Below are positions 8,992 through 16,634 of a DNA stretch of 35,436 bases, piece after piece. Numbering within the stretch: position 1 is the stretch's first letter; each line of letters opens with the position of its first letter. A program made the position numbers and the translations under genes. Location: positions 27,424 through 62,859 of the forward strand of contig JADGAQ010000003.1 of assembly GCA_015231925.1 (NCBI GenBank). Direction: 5' to 3'. This DNA is from Magnetococcales bacterium (GTDB taxonomy: Bacteria > Pseudomonadota > Magnetococcia > Magnetococcales > JADGAQ01). The notes beneath the pieces were generated by a model. That model saw only the letters and a list, made by a program, of their open reading frames with translations, ran no database searches and had not been told where the DNA came from.

Positions 8992-9918
8992 ATGCTCTCT
9001 CGCGTGGCGGCAAATATCTACTGGATGGGGCGTTACCTGGAACGGGCGGAAAACACCGCCCGTCTGGTTTCGGTGACCTCCGCCCTGATGCTGGACAATC
9101 CCGGCAGCGAAGCGGAACGCAATCGCGGCTGGACCCATCTGGTCACCATTGTGGGTGGCGACACCCTTTTTGCCAAAAGCGGCAACACCCCGGACGAAAC
9201 CGGCGTGACCCGCTTTCTGTTGAGCCGGGAGGAGAACCCTTCGTCCCTGGTCTCCACCATCGCCCAGGCGCGGGAGAATCTGCGCACCATGCGGGATCTC
9301 TTTCCGGTGGAGTTTTGGGAGAAACTCAACACGCTGCACGGTTTTCTCAAACAGAACGCCGAACAGGGTGTGGCCAGCGGACAACGCCACGCCTTTCTGG
9401 ACGAGGTGGTCTGCCATTGTCAGGTGCTGGTGGGCATTCTGTTCGGCACCTCGTCGCGAGATACGGTGTTCGATTTCACCCGCATGGGGCAATACCTGGA
9501 ACGGGCGGACATGAACACCCGTATCCTGGACCTGGACCTCTCCCGCATGGGTCAGAACGGCGCCTCCTCGCCCTGGCTGAACCTGCTGCGCAGCGTTTCG
9601 GCGGAACAGATGTACCGCCGCAACGTCCACCCCCGCGTCACCGACCAGGCGGTCTACGCCTACCTGTTGCAGGACAGGAGTTTTCCCAGAGCGTTGAACT
9701 TCTGCCTGCGGGAGGTGGAACGCTGCCTGGCCACCCTGAACGACAACGCTTTATGCATCCCCCTGGTCAAACGCATGGAGCGCATGATCGACGACGCCGA
9801 CATCCCCCGCCTGCTGACCGACGGCCCCGGCGCCTTCATGGACGCCATGCAACAGGAACTGGGCAAACTGCACGACTATATCGCCGCCATCTACTTCGCC
9901 ATTCCCCCGCCGAAGTGA
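8992..9918 (+). CDS. Alpha-E domain protein (DUF403, COG2307)
   Basis: A 308-aa, mostly helical protein starting MLSRVAANIYWMGRYLERAE, the classic alpha-E N-terminus, with a second internal copy of that motif (FTRMGQYLERADMNTRILD) around residue 165. The ATG at 8992 follows GGAGGGGAG; the ATG 15 bases earlier lies on top of that site and is rejected. Alpha-E proteins partner circularly permuted ATP-grasp proteins, are predicted to act in the same peptide-ligase pathway, and are not known to be enzymes. The gene lies between inverted copies of the three-hairpin repeat. Its last ~60 bases and the following 29 are duplicated at 14276-14364, on the far side of the RT-nitrilase gene. Confidence 0.93.
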   Translation: MLSRVAANIYWMGRYLERAENTARLVSVTSALMLDNPGSEAERNRGWTHLVTIVGGDTLFAKSGNTPDETGVTRFLLSREENPSSLVSTIAQARENLRTMRDLFPVEFWEKLNTLHGFLKQNAEQGVASGQRHAFLDEVVCHCQVLVGILFGTSSRDTVFDFTRMGQYLERADMNTRILDLDLSRMGQNGASSPWLNLLRSVSAEQMYRRNVHPRVTDQAVYAYLLQDRSFPRALNFCLREVERCLATLNDNALCIPLVKRMERMIDDADIPRLLTDGPGAFMDAMQQELGKLHDYIAAIYFAIPPPK

Positions 9919-9947
9919 GGGGGGAAACGGATCTGTTCGATAATACG
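9859..9947 (+). repeat. 89-bp direct repeat A (3' end of alpha-E gene)
   Basis: Bases 9859-9947 align without gaps to 14276-14364, with 76 of 89 positions identical by hand count and 64 of the first 70. Repeat A covers the last codons, the TGA stop and the flank up to TAATACG. This original copy sits on the left of the RT-nitrilase gene. Confidence 0.85.
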
Positions 9948-10069
9948 GGGGTTTGGGGGGGATTATCCCCCCCAACGGGTCCAGGGCAGCGCCCTGGGAC
10001 TTTTTCTGTTGACGTCCAACCCCCTGGGGTCCAGGGGGCACCCCTGGGACTTTTCCTTTCGCCGTTGAC
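9942..10069 (+). repeat. GC-rich three-hairpin repeat, copy 2
   Basis: It starts AATACGGGGGTTTGGGGGGG, continues through palindromes GGGGGGGATTATCCCCCCC, CCAGGGCAGCGCCCTGG and CCAGGGGGCACCCCTGG, and ends TTTCGCCGTTGAC. It is nearly identical to copy 3 (20297-20430) and in the same orientation. Copies 2 and 3 lie at the two edges of the accessory block. Confidence 0.9.
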
Positions 10070-10147
10070 CCGATTATGCCGCTCAAGGCGGGGGCCGAAT
10101 GGTTAGTGACATTGCAGGTGGTTGTGGATACCGCTGATTAGTCACTC

Positions 10148-13100
10148 CTACTTGAATCGGGTGAAGTCGGCGGGAGCGGTTTTCTTCTTTTTTATGCACT
10201 TCACCGAAAGGGTAGCCGCAGGACCAAAATCCTGTATATCCACGTCAAATATGCTTATTCCAACTTGATCCCCACCATGTAAGTGAGAAATAACTCGTTC
10301 GTGCCTTTCAGAAAACGGAGCCTGAACCGTTGATCCACCGTACTGGCCGGAATTAACCAGAACGATGTGTTGAAACATATGGTATTGTAAGGCTGCAGCC
10401 ATATTGTCAAATGTGGCGACGTCTTTGTTAAAAGCGGAAATAATAAACATATCGGAGACATTTTTTAAGTCTGATGCAAGCTTTAAGTCGGTTGCATCAT
10501 AACAAATTGCGCATGTCATTCGATACGGTCGACTGCAACCGGTATTCAATTCAATAACCAGTTGATAGGGGCGGTATCCAACCACGCCGAGCTTCTGTTC
10601 ATTCTCAGTTGGATACTTTTTGCCTTGAAAGCGGGTAATTATGGACATGCCGGACTCTTTTTTATCTGGAATCAGCCAGCAAGCCTCATTAATATACGAT
10701 CCTGAATTTAGCTGGCGGTAATTCAGGCCGGTGATAACCATGGCCTTTGTTTTGTTTATTAAGCTTCTTAATACGAAAAGATCGTCGCGATGAAAAGCGA
10801 GTTCTGGAAAGACGATCAGGTTAGCCAATGGTTCGTGGTTGGCATTCGTTCCTGCGGAATTCGTCGTCTGTTGTACACGCAAATAATTATTAACCAAACC
10901 GCATACGGCTGTTACGTGGCGCCGGTGCTTCGCTCTGAAGGATGGGCCGTCCATTGAGGGATCAAGCTTGGAAAAATCAGAGTCTTTTGGGAAAAGTGTT
11001 TGTACTAAGACTACGCGCAAGACATTTCCGCTTTCCCGTCGAGTGTGATTAATAGGAATAGGATAGATAGGGAGTTTGGATGCTCTTCCGTATAGATCTC
11101 TTAATAATTGAAGTCGAGTTAACAGCAGTTTCTTTAGGTCGTCCAACGAATTGATTGTACAAAAGCTATCAATGAGGCGGTTGGCTAGCTGTACTCCCGG
11201 CCACTGAAGTAATCCCATAAGTAGTTCGCTCACCCAAGGGGAAAAGGGGGCAGTCTGTCCGGACATGTATTCCGGGGAATGATTCATTCCTTGCCGGCGG
11301 CTATACCAACTATTTCTTAACCCGCGGTACCCATCCCAATCGTGGCGGTACAGGAAGGGAGTTATGGTAAAATCCTCATCTCCTGTTAAGGCTGTTCGTA
11401 ATAAGCGACCAAGGGCGAAAAATTGTTTAGGAGTATCGCTCCAATTGCACCAAGAGGGAGTTTCAATGCGTGGGTCTCTGATATCTGTAGTTTCAAGCTG
11501 CAACTCAATGGCTGTTGCGGACATCGTTGGGTGAGGTAATTTTGTCCAAGATTCAACATGAATATATAAATTACGAAAAGAAAGTGTGCTTATGGCGTCT
11601 AAATCGAATCGGCGCATCAAGTCGATCATCTTGATAGCCAATTTGACCCACGGGATTTCATGTTGAAATGGATTGTCCTCTCTTGAAATAATGCGCCAGA
11701 GGGAAATCATTTTATTATTAAGGTCGCTTAGTCGGGTAGGTGTTGTACTCCTTTTATATGTTGAAAATAAATATCTGGCTTCGGGCTTTATCCAATCTTG
11801 TTTAGCTTCTCCAATTTCTATTAAAATATCAGGCATTAGGTCGGGGCGGTTGAAAAAGATCCCATTTAGAGTCTTGGTTCGATCCTCGGGGGAATGATGT
11901 TCAAGGGCATTAACCAGCCATGTTGCAAAGCGATAATTATTTGGATGAAGTTGTTGAAAGACCAGCGCCGCAACTAGTTGATCCCAAGTAAACGGGGCGT
12001 CGTAGGTTGAGGCGTTCAGCAGATCTAGGTAGGGTTTAACTGTTTCTGAATCAACTGTGTTAGGGATGCTTAATGGGTTAGGTTCATGTGTGGCTAATAA
12101 TAGCAATGCCTGTTGTTTGACATACCAAGGCGGATTTCGTTGTTTTAATAACTTTTTGGCGTAGGAAACCAATAAAAAGCGGTATTCCTGGAGCTTGGCT
12201 GAATCGGGTATACCCAATTCAGGCACATTCATTCCGGTTTCGACAGCTCCTGCACGAAGCAAATCAGCGCATACATACCATGCAACCAATTGCAAACCTT
12301 TTGTTCCTTTTGATGGTCGTTTAGTGTAGAGTTTTTCAAGGGATTCCCAGACTGGTTTCAGAAGCTCAGGGCTGGGGAAAAGATCCAGTGCATAGCGAAG
12401 TACAAGGGAGAGGGATGGGTCGTGGGCCCATGCCAGGATCATCTTCCGGGCAAACATCTCTATTTCATGGTCGATGACCTCCCTTTCGGTAACCCCGTTT
12501 TCGAAATTTCTTTCAAGGTCAGTCATGCTGCGCCGTTCCCGCAGGACCTTTCGCAACCTACCAGCGGCAAACCGTTTAATGGTGTCGTCCCGAACGCCTG
12601 CCTTTGGAGATGTGAGTTTTGCCAATTGATGAAGCGGCTCCTCGGTCGTTACGATTCTGTCGAATGATGTGGCAAGTGATAATAATGCGTCTAGTCCAGC
12701 GGTGGTATGTTGTAGTGTTTCCATATCACCAGGTCCGCTAAGGTTGCTTGTAATCAGTGACATTCGAGATGACACTCCTGATTTGTCTTCTGTAAAGCGA
12801 ACCGGAGCGATCTCTGTTTTATCTTTATTTATCTCTAATTGTCCTTTATGGGTCAGGCTGTTTGTGAAGCAATCAAGGTAATTATTTATAAATTTAGAGA
12901 GTATTGTGTCTAGTTGTTTGTTATTTGTTGTGTTATTTTGTGGTTTTATGTCTACTAATAGTCGAATATCATCGACATACCTACAATAATCAAATATCGT
13001 AAGTCTGACGTTGCTATTCGATTCGTAACCATTGCAAGTAATCTTTATGTCTGCTCCGAGAAGTCCATTTATCTGGCGGTCAAATTCTAACATATAGGCG

Positions 13101-14014
13101 TTTGCAAAAAATCCACTTGCAACCAATCCTTGGGGGATCCCATTGGGTAAGTCTTCCCCCTTTAGGAACTTATGCGTCGAGGTATTAATTTTGTCTTGGC
13201 GGCTCCACTCCCAATTAAATATTTTCTTGAGAAGATTCCAGAAATTCTCTTCATCATTCTTTTGATCTGTAAATTGATAATTATTAATAAAATCTGCATA
13301 TTCGCTTTGTAGGCGAGCGAGGAGAATGTCTCGATTAATATTATCAAAAAACGCTGATATATCCAGTTTAATGATGTAAAGTTCGCGGTTGTCGCCAATC
13401 TGGTTTTGGATTGCATTTGCAACTATTTTAGGTCGTTCCAGAAAGCGTTGATAGTCCTGGTAGTAGCGCCTGTAGGTTTCGCTGTTTCCCCACCCGAACC
13501 GTGCCAGTGGTTTGTCATTTGCCCCTTTCGAATCTTGAAGAAAGTTGCAGTATAATCGATTACCGTAACTATGAATGCCTCGGCGACTGGCCTCAATATA
13601 ATCGGTAACTGTGGTGTCTCCTTGAGCGGTCTCGATGCAATCGGCGAGGCAAAGCATGGCGGCGGTGGCCATGGTTTGTTCCCGAATGCCCAGGTGAGCC
13701 AGAGGGCGAAGGAATACGGGCGCATTTATCGGCTTCCATACACCTTTTGAAAAGTGCCAAGGCGTACTCTTTGGGGCAGGGACCATTCGCATAGGGTTTG
13801 GTGTACATTCGCCATTTTTGATTTCCTCGCTCCACTGCGTTATTGACTCTTCCAGTGTCACAGCCGATTTATCAAGATCCAGAATATCGGCGTACCAATT
13901 ATGCCGTCGGATATAGCGTTGCGTCTTTTTCCATGCTTGAGTCAAGATTACAGGGTCACTCAGGTATTCCAGTCGCGGTGCAAGAAAACGGTACTTTGGG
14001 TCTACAATGCTCAT
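10148..14014 (-). CDS. Reverse transcriptase-nitrilase fusion, DRT type 1 architecture
   Basis: A 1288-aa protein, clearly poorer in GC than its neighbours. The N-terminal third is a reverse transcriptase: motif A KLDISAFFDNIN (catalytic D217), motif B GIPQGLVASGFFAN (~292-305) and the YVDD box at 346-349. A long helical middle region (~480-980) has no domain I recognise. The C-terminus from ~995 is a CN-hydrolase/nitrilase domain with all three catalytic positions: Glu1071 in FPELAF, a Lys at 1132/1133 in QGKKYPTE and Cys1171 in CAICYDATD. RT-nitrilase fusions are known as defence-associated reverse transcriptases of type 1 (UG/Abi clade), with anti-phage activity reported for the class. Both active sites look intact, so the gene is probably functional. 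It stands alone, with no retron ncRNA or maturase/intron features, and is bracketed by 89-bp direct repeats, suggesting acquisition. Confidence 0.92.
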   Translation of the reverse strand: MSIVDPKYRFLAPRLEYLSDPVILTQAWKKTQRYIRRHNWYADILDLDKSAVTLEESITQWSEEIKNGECTPNPMRMVPAPKSTPWHFSKGVWKPINAPVFLRPLAHLGIREQTMATAAMLCLADCIETAQGDTTVTDYIEASRRGIHSYGNRLYCNFLQDSKGANDKPLARFGWGNSETYRRYYQDYQRFLERPKIVANAIQNQIGDNRELYIIKLDISAFFDNINRDILLARLQSEYADFINNYQFTDQKNDEENFWNLLKKIFNWEWSRQDKINTSTHKFLKGEDLPNGIPQGLVASGFFANAYMLEFDRQINGLLGADIKITCNGYESNSNVRLTIFDYCRYVDDIRLLVDIKPQNNTTNNKQLDTILSKFINNYLDCFTNSLTHKGQLEINKDKTEIAPVRFTEDKSGVSSRMSLITSNLSGPGDMETLQHTTAGLDALLSLATSFDRIVTTEEPLHQLAKLTSPKAGVRDDTIKRFAAGRLRKVLRERRSMTDLERNFENGVTEREVIDHEIEMFARKMILAWAHDPSLSLVLRYALDLFPSPELLKPVWESLEKLYTKRPSKGTKGLQLVAWYVCADLLRAGAVETGMNVPELGIPDSAKLQEYRFLLVSYAKKLLKQRNPPWYVKQQALLLLATHEPNPLSIPNTVDSETVKPYLDLLNASTYDAPFTWDQLVAALVFQQLHPNNYRFATWLVNALEHHSPEDRTKTLNGIFFNRPDLMPDILIEIGEAKQDWIKPEARYLFSTYKRSTTPTRLSDLNNKMISLWRIISREDNPFQHEIPWVKLAIKMIDLMRRFDLDAISTLSFRNLYIHVESWTKLPHPTMSATAIELQLETTDIRDPRIETPSWCNWSDTPKQFFALGRLLRTALTGDEDFTITPFLYRHDWDGYRGLRNSWYSRRQGMNHSPEYMSGQTAPFSPWVSELLMGLLQWPGVQLANRLIDSFCTINSLDDLKKLLLTRLQLLRDLYGRASKLPIYPIPINHTRRESGNVLRVVLVQTLFPKDSDFSKLDPSMDGPSFRAKHRRHVTAVCGLVNNYLRVQQTTNSAGTNANHEPLANLIVFPELAFHRDDLFVLRSLINKTKAMVITGLNYRQLNSGSYINEACWLIPDKKESGMSIITRFQGKKYPTENEQKLGVVGYRPYQLVIELNTGCSRPYRMTCAICYDATDLKLASDLKNVSDMFIISAFNKDVATFDNMAAALQYHMFQHIVLVNSGQYGGSTVQAPFSERHERVISHLHGGDQVGISIFDVDIQDFGPAATLSVKCIKKKKTAPADFTRFK

Positions 14015-14072
14015 GTTGCTTTCTCTTTCGTAGGAAATGTGGCAACTTCCGCACTTTATTAACGGGTTGAAT

Positions 14073-14098
14073 CTACTGAGAATAGTCCTCGTCAGTAG
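14073..14098 (-). other. Inverted repeat in the RT-nitrilase leader
   Basis: CTACTGA (14073-14079) pairs with TCAGTAG (14092-14098) across a 12-base loop, about 60 bases upstream of the RT-nitrilase start. It could fold in the leader RNA or bind a regulator. Nothing else coding is seen in 14015-14275, which is AT-rich. Confidence 0.4.
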
Positions 14099-14216
14099 AT
14101 AGCGCCCGCAAATCTATATTCTGCTTCAGTTCTTGGTTTGGCGTTATCTGTCTGCTGCTCTAGCCTATAGTTTGTCGAGACCTGTCGAATAGTATAACTC
14201 ATCCTGTCTGAAATTC

Positions 14217-14245
14217 TATAAATAGTAATAAATGTAACTCGTCAA
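14217..14245 (-). promoter_or_regulatory. Possible promoter for the RT-nitrilase gene
   Basis: Reading the minus strand, TTGACG (14245-14240) is followed after 17 bases by TTTATA (14222-14217), an acceptable sigma-70-like pair in an AT-rich gap. This would give a leader of nearly 200 bases. The -10 match is weak, so this is tentative. Confidence 0.25.
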
Positions 14246-14275
14246 TAACGTCGTCATCATGGGTGGCAATAAATG

Positions 14276-14364
14276 CTGGGTATACTGCACGACTACATCG
14301 CCGCCATCTACTTAGCCATTCTCCCGCCGAAGTGAGGGGGGGAACGAATAAAATTGTTAATACG
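14276..14364 (+). repeat. 89-bp direct repeat B, fossil copy of the alpha-E gene 3' end
   Basis: An ungapped match to 9859-9947 with 13 substitutions. It still reads in frame as HDYIAAIY...PPK followed by TGA, so it is a detached gene end rather than a regulatory repeat. It stops exactly where the three-hairpin repeat begins in the other copy (TAATACG) and is immediately followed by the ImmA-like gene's stop codon. It marks the right edge of the RT-nitrilase insertion. Confidence 0.85.
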
Positions 14365-14366
14365 CC

Positions 14367-15695
14367 TTAAGATCGGAATTGTTCCTGATCCAGTTCAGCC
14401 GGTGATCCCAGGCCGTGGTTCACCAGATGGCTTTGGATGAGCAGGGGGGAGACGTTAAAATGGTTTCCGGCCTCTACGATGCGATCTTCGTCGCCCGGAT
14501 CGTTCCCCAGAAAATCCTGCAATGCGCCAATGGGAACCAGAAACTCGGCGGCAAAGGCGCGTTGAAACTTCTGGCGAGCGGTTTTGGATTCGGTGGCGGG
14601 CAGCCAGCGGTCCTGATCGGGGGCCATCAGGGAATCGGCCAGCCAACGGGCGGCTTCGAACCGCCGCCCGGTTTCCCACCTGCGGCGGAACAATAGTCTG
14701 ACCCGGTCTTCATCCTCCCTGACCGCCAGACTCAGGTGGGTATTGGCCAGGGGAGTGATCCCTCCGGTCAACTCTTGTTCCGTCAAAGCAAAGATCTCAC
14801 CCAGGCGACGGTTGGAAACTGGTTGCGAACCAAGCGCCATGGTTTCACGCGCCATTCGGGCCATATTCCGGCCCCGGTCCCAGGGGGAGGCATCCGACGG
14901 GGTATTCCGTGTCGGGTCATTGTTCAGGGTGGTTATCGCACACAGATTCCCCTGAACACCGCCAACCTGGGAATTGTTCATCAGGCGTTGCAGGCGCCGA
15001 TCGGGTTCACTACCGGCGCATGCGGCGGCGATCTCGGCTGCCGCCGCCTCGCCGATTTCACTGGAGAGTTGTTGAAGTTTAGTGAGGTATTCCGCCGACT
15101 CATCGGGCTCGAAGCCCGACAGAGCTTCCAGCTTGCGGTAAGCGGCGGCCTCGGCGCTGGCCCGTTCGGTGGACACCTCGTGCCACAAAGCGTGCAGATC
15201 GGTGTGGCGAAGTCCCACGGTCTCCAGTCGGGCAAGGACTGTCCGGATGAAGGTTTCGACACCTTCGATGAATGCGGTCGCCGGAATGGCTTGGCAAAAG
15301 TGGCCCAGGTAACGAATGGGTTCCATCGAGGAGGCGGAGGAAGGTTCACAGCGGATGGTGACCAACTCCCCGTCGGTTTCGATCCGCAGGAGAGGCCAAA
15401 GGTAACCATACCCCGCGCTACGCATGTCGTGAGCCAAACGCCAATCGACGTCCGGGGTTTTCTGTGGGGTCGGTTCCCAGCGCAGCCGCCACCAGGAGGA
15501 GGCCAGCCACAGAGCCAAGGGATAGGCGGAGAGGCGCACCCCGTCATGAACGGATCGGGACCAGGTATTGTCGACCCGAGAAGCTGACTGGTTGTTGATG
15601 GCGATACGCAGAAGCGCGGAGGTTTGTCGGATCTCATCCGGGCCGTGATCGGTGGCTTCCTCCCACAAGGGATCGATGACAAAAAGCTCGCTCAT
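14367..15695 (-). CDS. ImmA/IrrE-like protein without a zinc motif
   Basis: A 442-aa protein. The ATG at 15695 was chosen because it overlaps the stop of the small upstream gene (ATGA, 15692-15695); a TTG 12 bases earlier is the alternative. The C-terminal quarter resembles ImmA/IrrE metallopeptidase-like proteins: RRFEAARWLADSLMAPD, then KTARQKFQRAFAAEFLVP and HFNVSPLLIQSHLVNHG, the last two matching the 'ANxFAAELLMP ... F.VS...I..RL' part of that fold. The HExxH zinc motif expected just before is absent, so peptidase activity is doubtful. The N-terminal 250 residues are not recognised. ImmA/IrrE proteins often cleave or sense repressors in mobile elements and toxin-antitoxin modules. The tight coupling to the small upstream gene suggests a two-protein unit. 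Confidence 0.6.
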   Translation of the reverse strand: MSELFVIDPLWEEATDHGPDEIRQTSALLRIAINNQSASRVDNTWSRSVHDGVRLSAYPLALWLASSWWRLRWEPTPQKTPDVDWRLAHDMRSAGYGYLWPLLRIETDGELVTIRCEPSSASSMEPIRYLGHFCQAIPATAFIEGVETFIRTVLARLETVGLRHTDLHALWHEVSTERASAEAAAYRKLEALSGFEPDESAEYLTKLQQLSSEIGEAAAAEIAAACAGSEPDRRLQRLMNNSQVGGVQGNLCAITTLNNDPTRNTPSDASPWDRGRNMARMARETMALGSQPVSNRRLGEIFALTEQELTGGITPLANTHLSLAVREDEDRVRLLFRRRWETGRRFEAARWLADSLMAPDQDRWLPATESKTARQKFQRAFAAEFLVPIGALQDFLGNDPGDEDRIVEAGNHFNVSPLLIQSHLVNHGLGSPAELDQEQFRS

Positions 15696-16318
15696 GGCTG
15701 ATGCCAACGTTGCAGAACATTTTCCCGAAACGGATCACCTTCCGGCATGGGATAGCCGTGATAGGAACCAAGCCCTTCATTTTCCAACTGGGCCTCCAGG
15801 GGCACGCCATTGGAGTCAACCGCCCAGACGTTTTGTGGCCAGCCATTTCTTTGCTGTTCGCTGACCAATCCTCTGCGCAGTCCTTAGGGCGTATTGACAT
15901 TCACCATCTTTCGGCCCCTGGCCGCGTTGCAATCCGGTTCGGAATGCTCATGTAGGCGAGCTACACTCCGCTTCCTCACCGTCTTGCGCCTTGCCAGGAA
16001 CCAAAATCTGGCAAATGTCAACACGCCCTAGCGAAGCAACGCGGTCGCCTCTTGGCGGGTCAAGATGCCGGCAACGTCACAAAGTGTTTTTCCAGGCCGG
16101 GGATTGCCGGGGGGCGTCAAGCCAAAGTCTCCAGGGTTTTTCTTGTGCTCCGGATTACCGCCGTAGCGGACATTCTCCGCCAGTTCATCCAGTCGACGCT
16201 GTTGCGTTTCAGCTTGTTGCGCGGAAAGAATTCTCCGTCCTTGATGGTATTTACCACTCCGCGGTTGCATTTTTCCGCTCCCACCCGTGAAGGTAATAGG
16301 CAGCACCTCCCGCAACAT
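15692..16318 (-). pseudogene. Small conserved gene (GGNPEHKxNPGDFGL family) interrupted by a MITE
   Basis: The two halves read as one small protein. The 5' part (stop at 16028, start uncertain; ATG at 16318 or 16270) carries RYGGNPEHKKNPGDFGLTPP, then KTLCDVAGI and ends ATALLR. The 3' part (15886 down to 15692) reads GLRRGLVSEQQRNGWPQNVW, then PLEAQLEN, SYHGYPMPEGDPF and ends QRWHQP. I recall these motifs occurring together in one uncharacterised protein of a little over 100 aa. The MITE at 15887-16028 sits exactly between them. Removing it and one TA leaves CGC-TAA-GGA, a stop where one codon is expected, so there may be a second lesion. The 3' half ends in an ATGA overlap with the ImmA-like gene. 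Function unknown. Confidence 0.7.
15887..16028. mobile_element. 142-bp MITE with ~27-bp terminal inverted repeats
   Basis: The ends read GGGCGTATTGACATTCACCA (left) and, on the opposite strand, GGGCGTGTTGACATTTGCCA (right), and similarity continues into a TTT box. A TA dinucleotide flanks each side (15885-15886 and 16029-16030) as the likely target duplication. The interior is also partly palindromic (GTAGGCGAGCTAC at the centre), so the whole element can fold into one long hairpin. It has no coding capacity. The parent transposase is not in the window; the TA duplication fits IS630/Tc1-mariner or some IS5-group elements. Confidence 0.85.
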
Positions 16319-16438
16319 TGTGGTCTAATTCCGGTTCCAAATCAATCGGTGATGAGTCTCCCCAAAGGCATTCGCTCCAGCCCCGGACCGGATGATTTCT
16401 TCCCCCCCCCCATCAAATGGGTTCATTTCTTCCCAGCC

Positions 16439-16610
16439 GGCAGCCTCGCTTGCCGCAGCAGTTCCCGGGCGTTCTCCCGCGCCTGGGGGGTGATGCGGTC
16501 GGCGGCCAGCATGAGGGCGGCGGCGCGGCCTCCGACACCCACATCGGCTTTGTCGACCATGGTCGAAACCGACATGGCCGAGGCCAGAATCTGCTTCAGC
16601 GCCAACATCA
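16439..16610 (-). pseudogene. Decayed partial copy of recN 3' end
   Basis: Two blocks are almost identical to the intact recN: 16439-16512 matches about 20667-20741 (translation ITPQARENARELLRQARLP), and 16513-16610 matches about 20926-21026 (LALKQILASAMSVSTMV, then DVGVGG). The ~185 bases between them in recN are missing, and a 3-base loss changes VFDEADVG to VDKADVG. Homology stops abruptly at 16610. It lies 25 bases past the stop of the subtilase gene, on the opposite side of the subtilase-AAA pair from intact recN, and so works as a scar of how that pair arrived. It is not expected to be functional. Confidence 0.9.
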
Positions 16611-16634
16611 AGCGCTTCGGGTACGCTGTGTCCA

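Noticed and set aside
10148-14014. Retron or group II intron interpretation of the reverse transcriptase
   Set aside because: No maturase or endonuclease domain, no intron-like RNA ends and no msr/msd-like inverted repeats. The nitrilase tail points to the DRT type 1 group.
15886-16029. CRISPR or phage attachment site at the inverted repeats
   Set aside because: The single pair of long terminal inverted repeats with TA on each side and a foldable interior fits a MITE. There is no repeat-spacer order and no integrase.
16251-16415. Open stretch on the minus strand reading ...AYYLHGWERKNATAEW-stop upstream of the small GGNPEHK gene
   Set aside because: It may be the tail of a lost upstream gene, but it has no start, no family I recognise, and begins at a 10-base poly-C tract beside the recN remnant. 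Too short to annotate.
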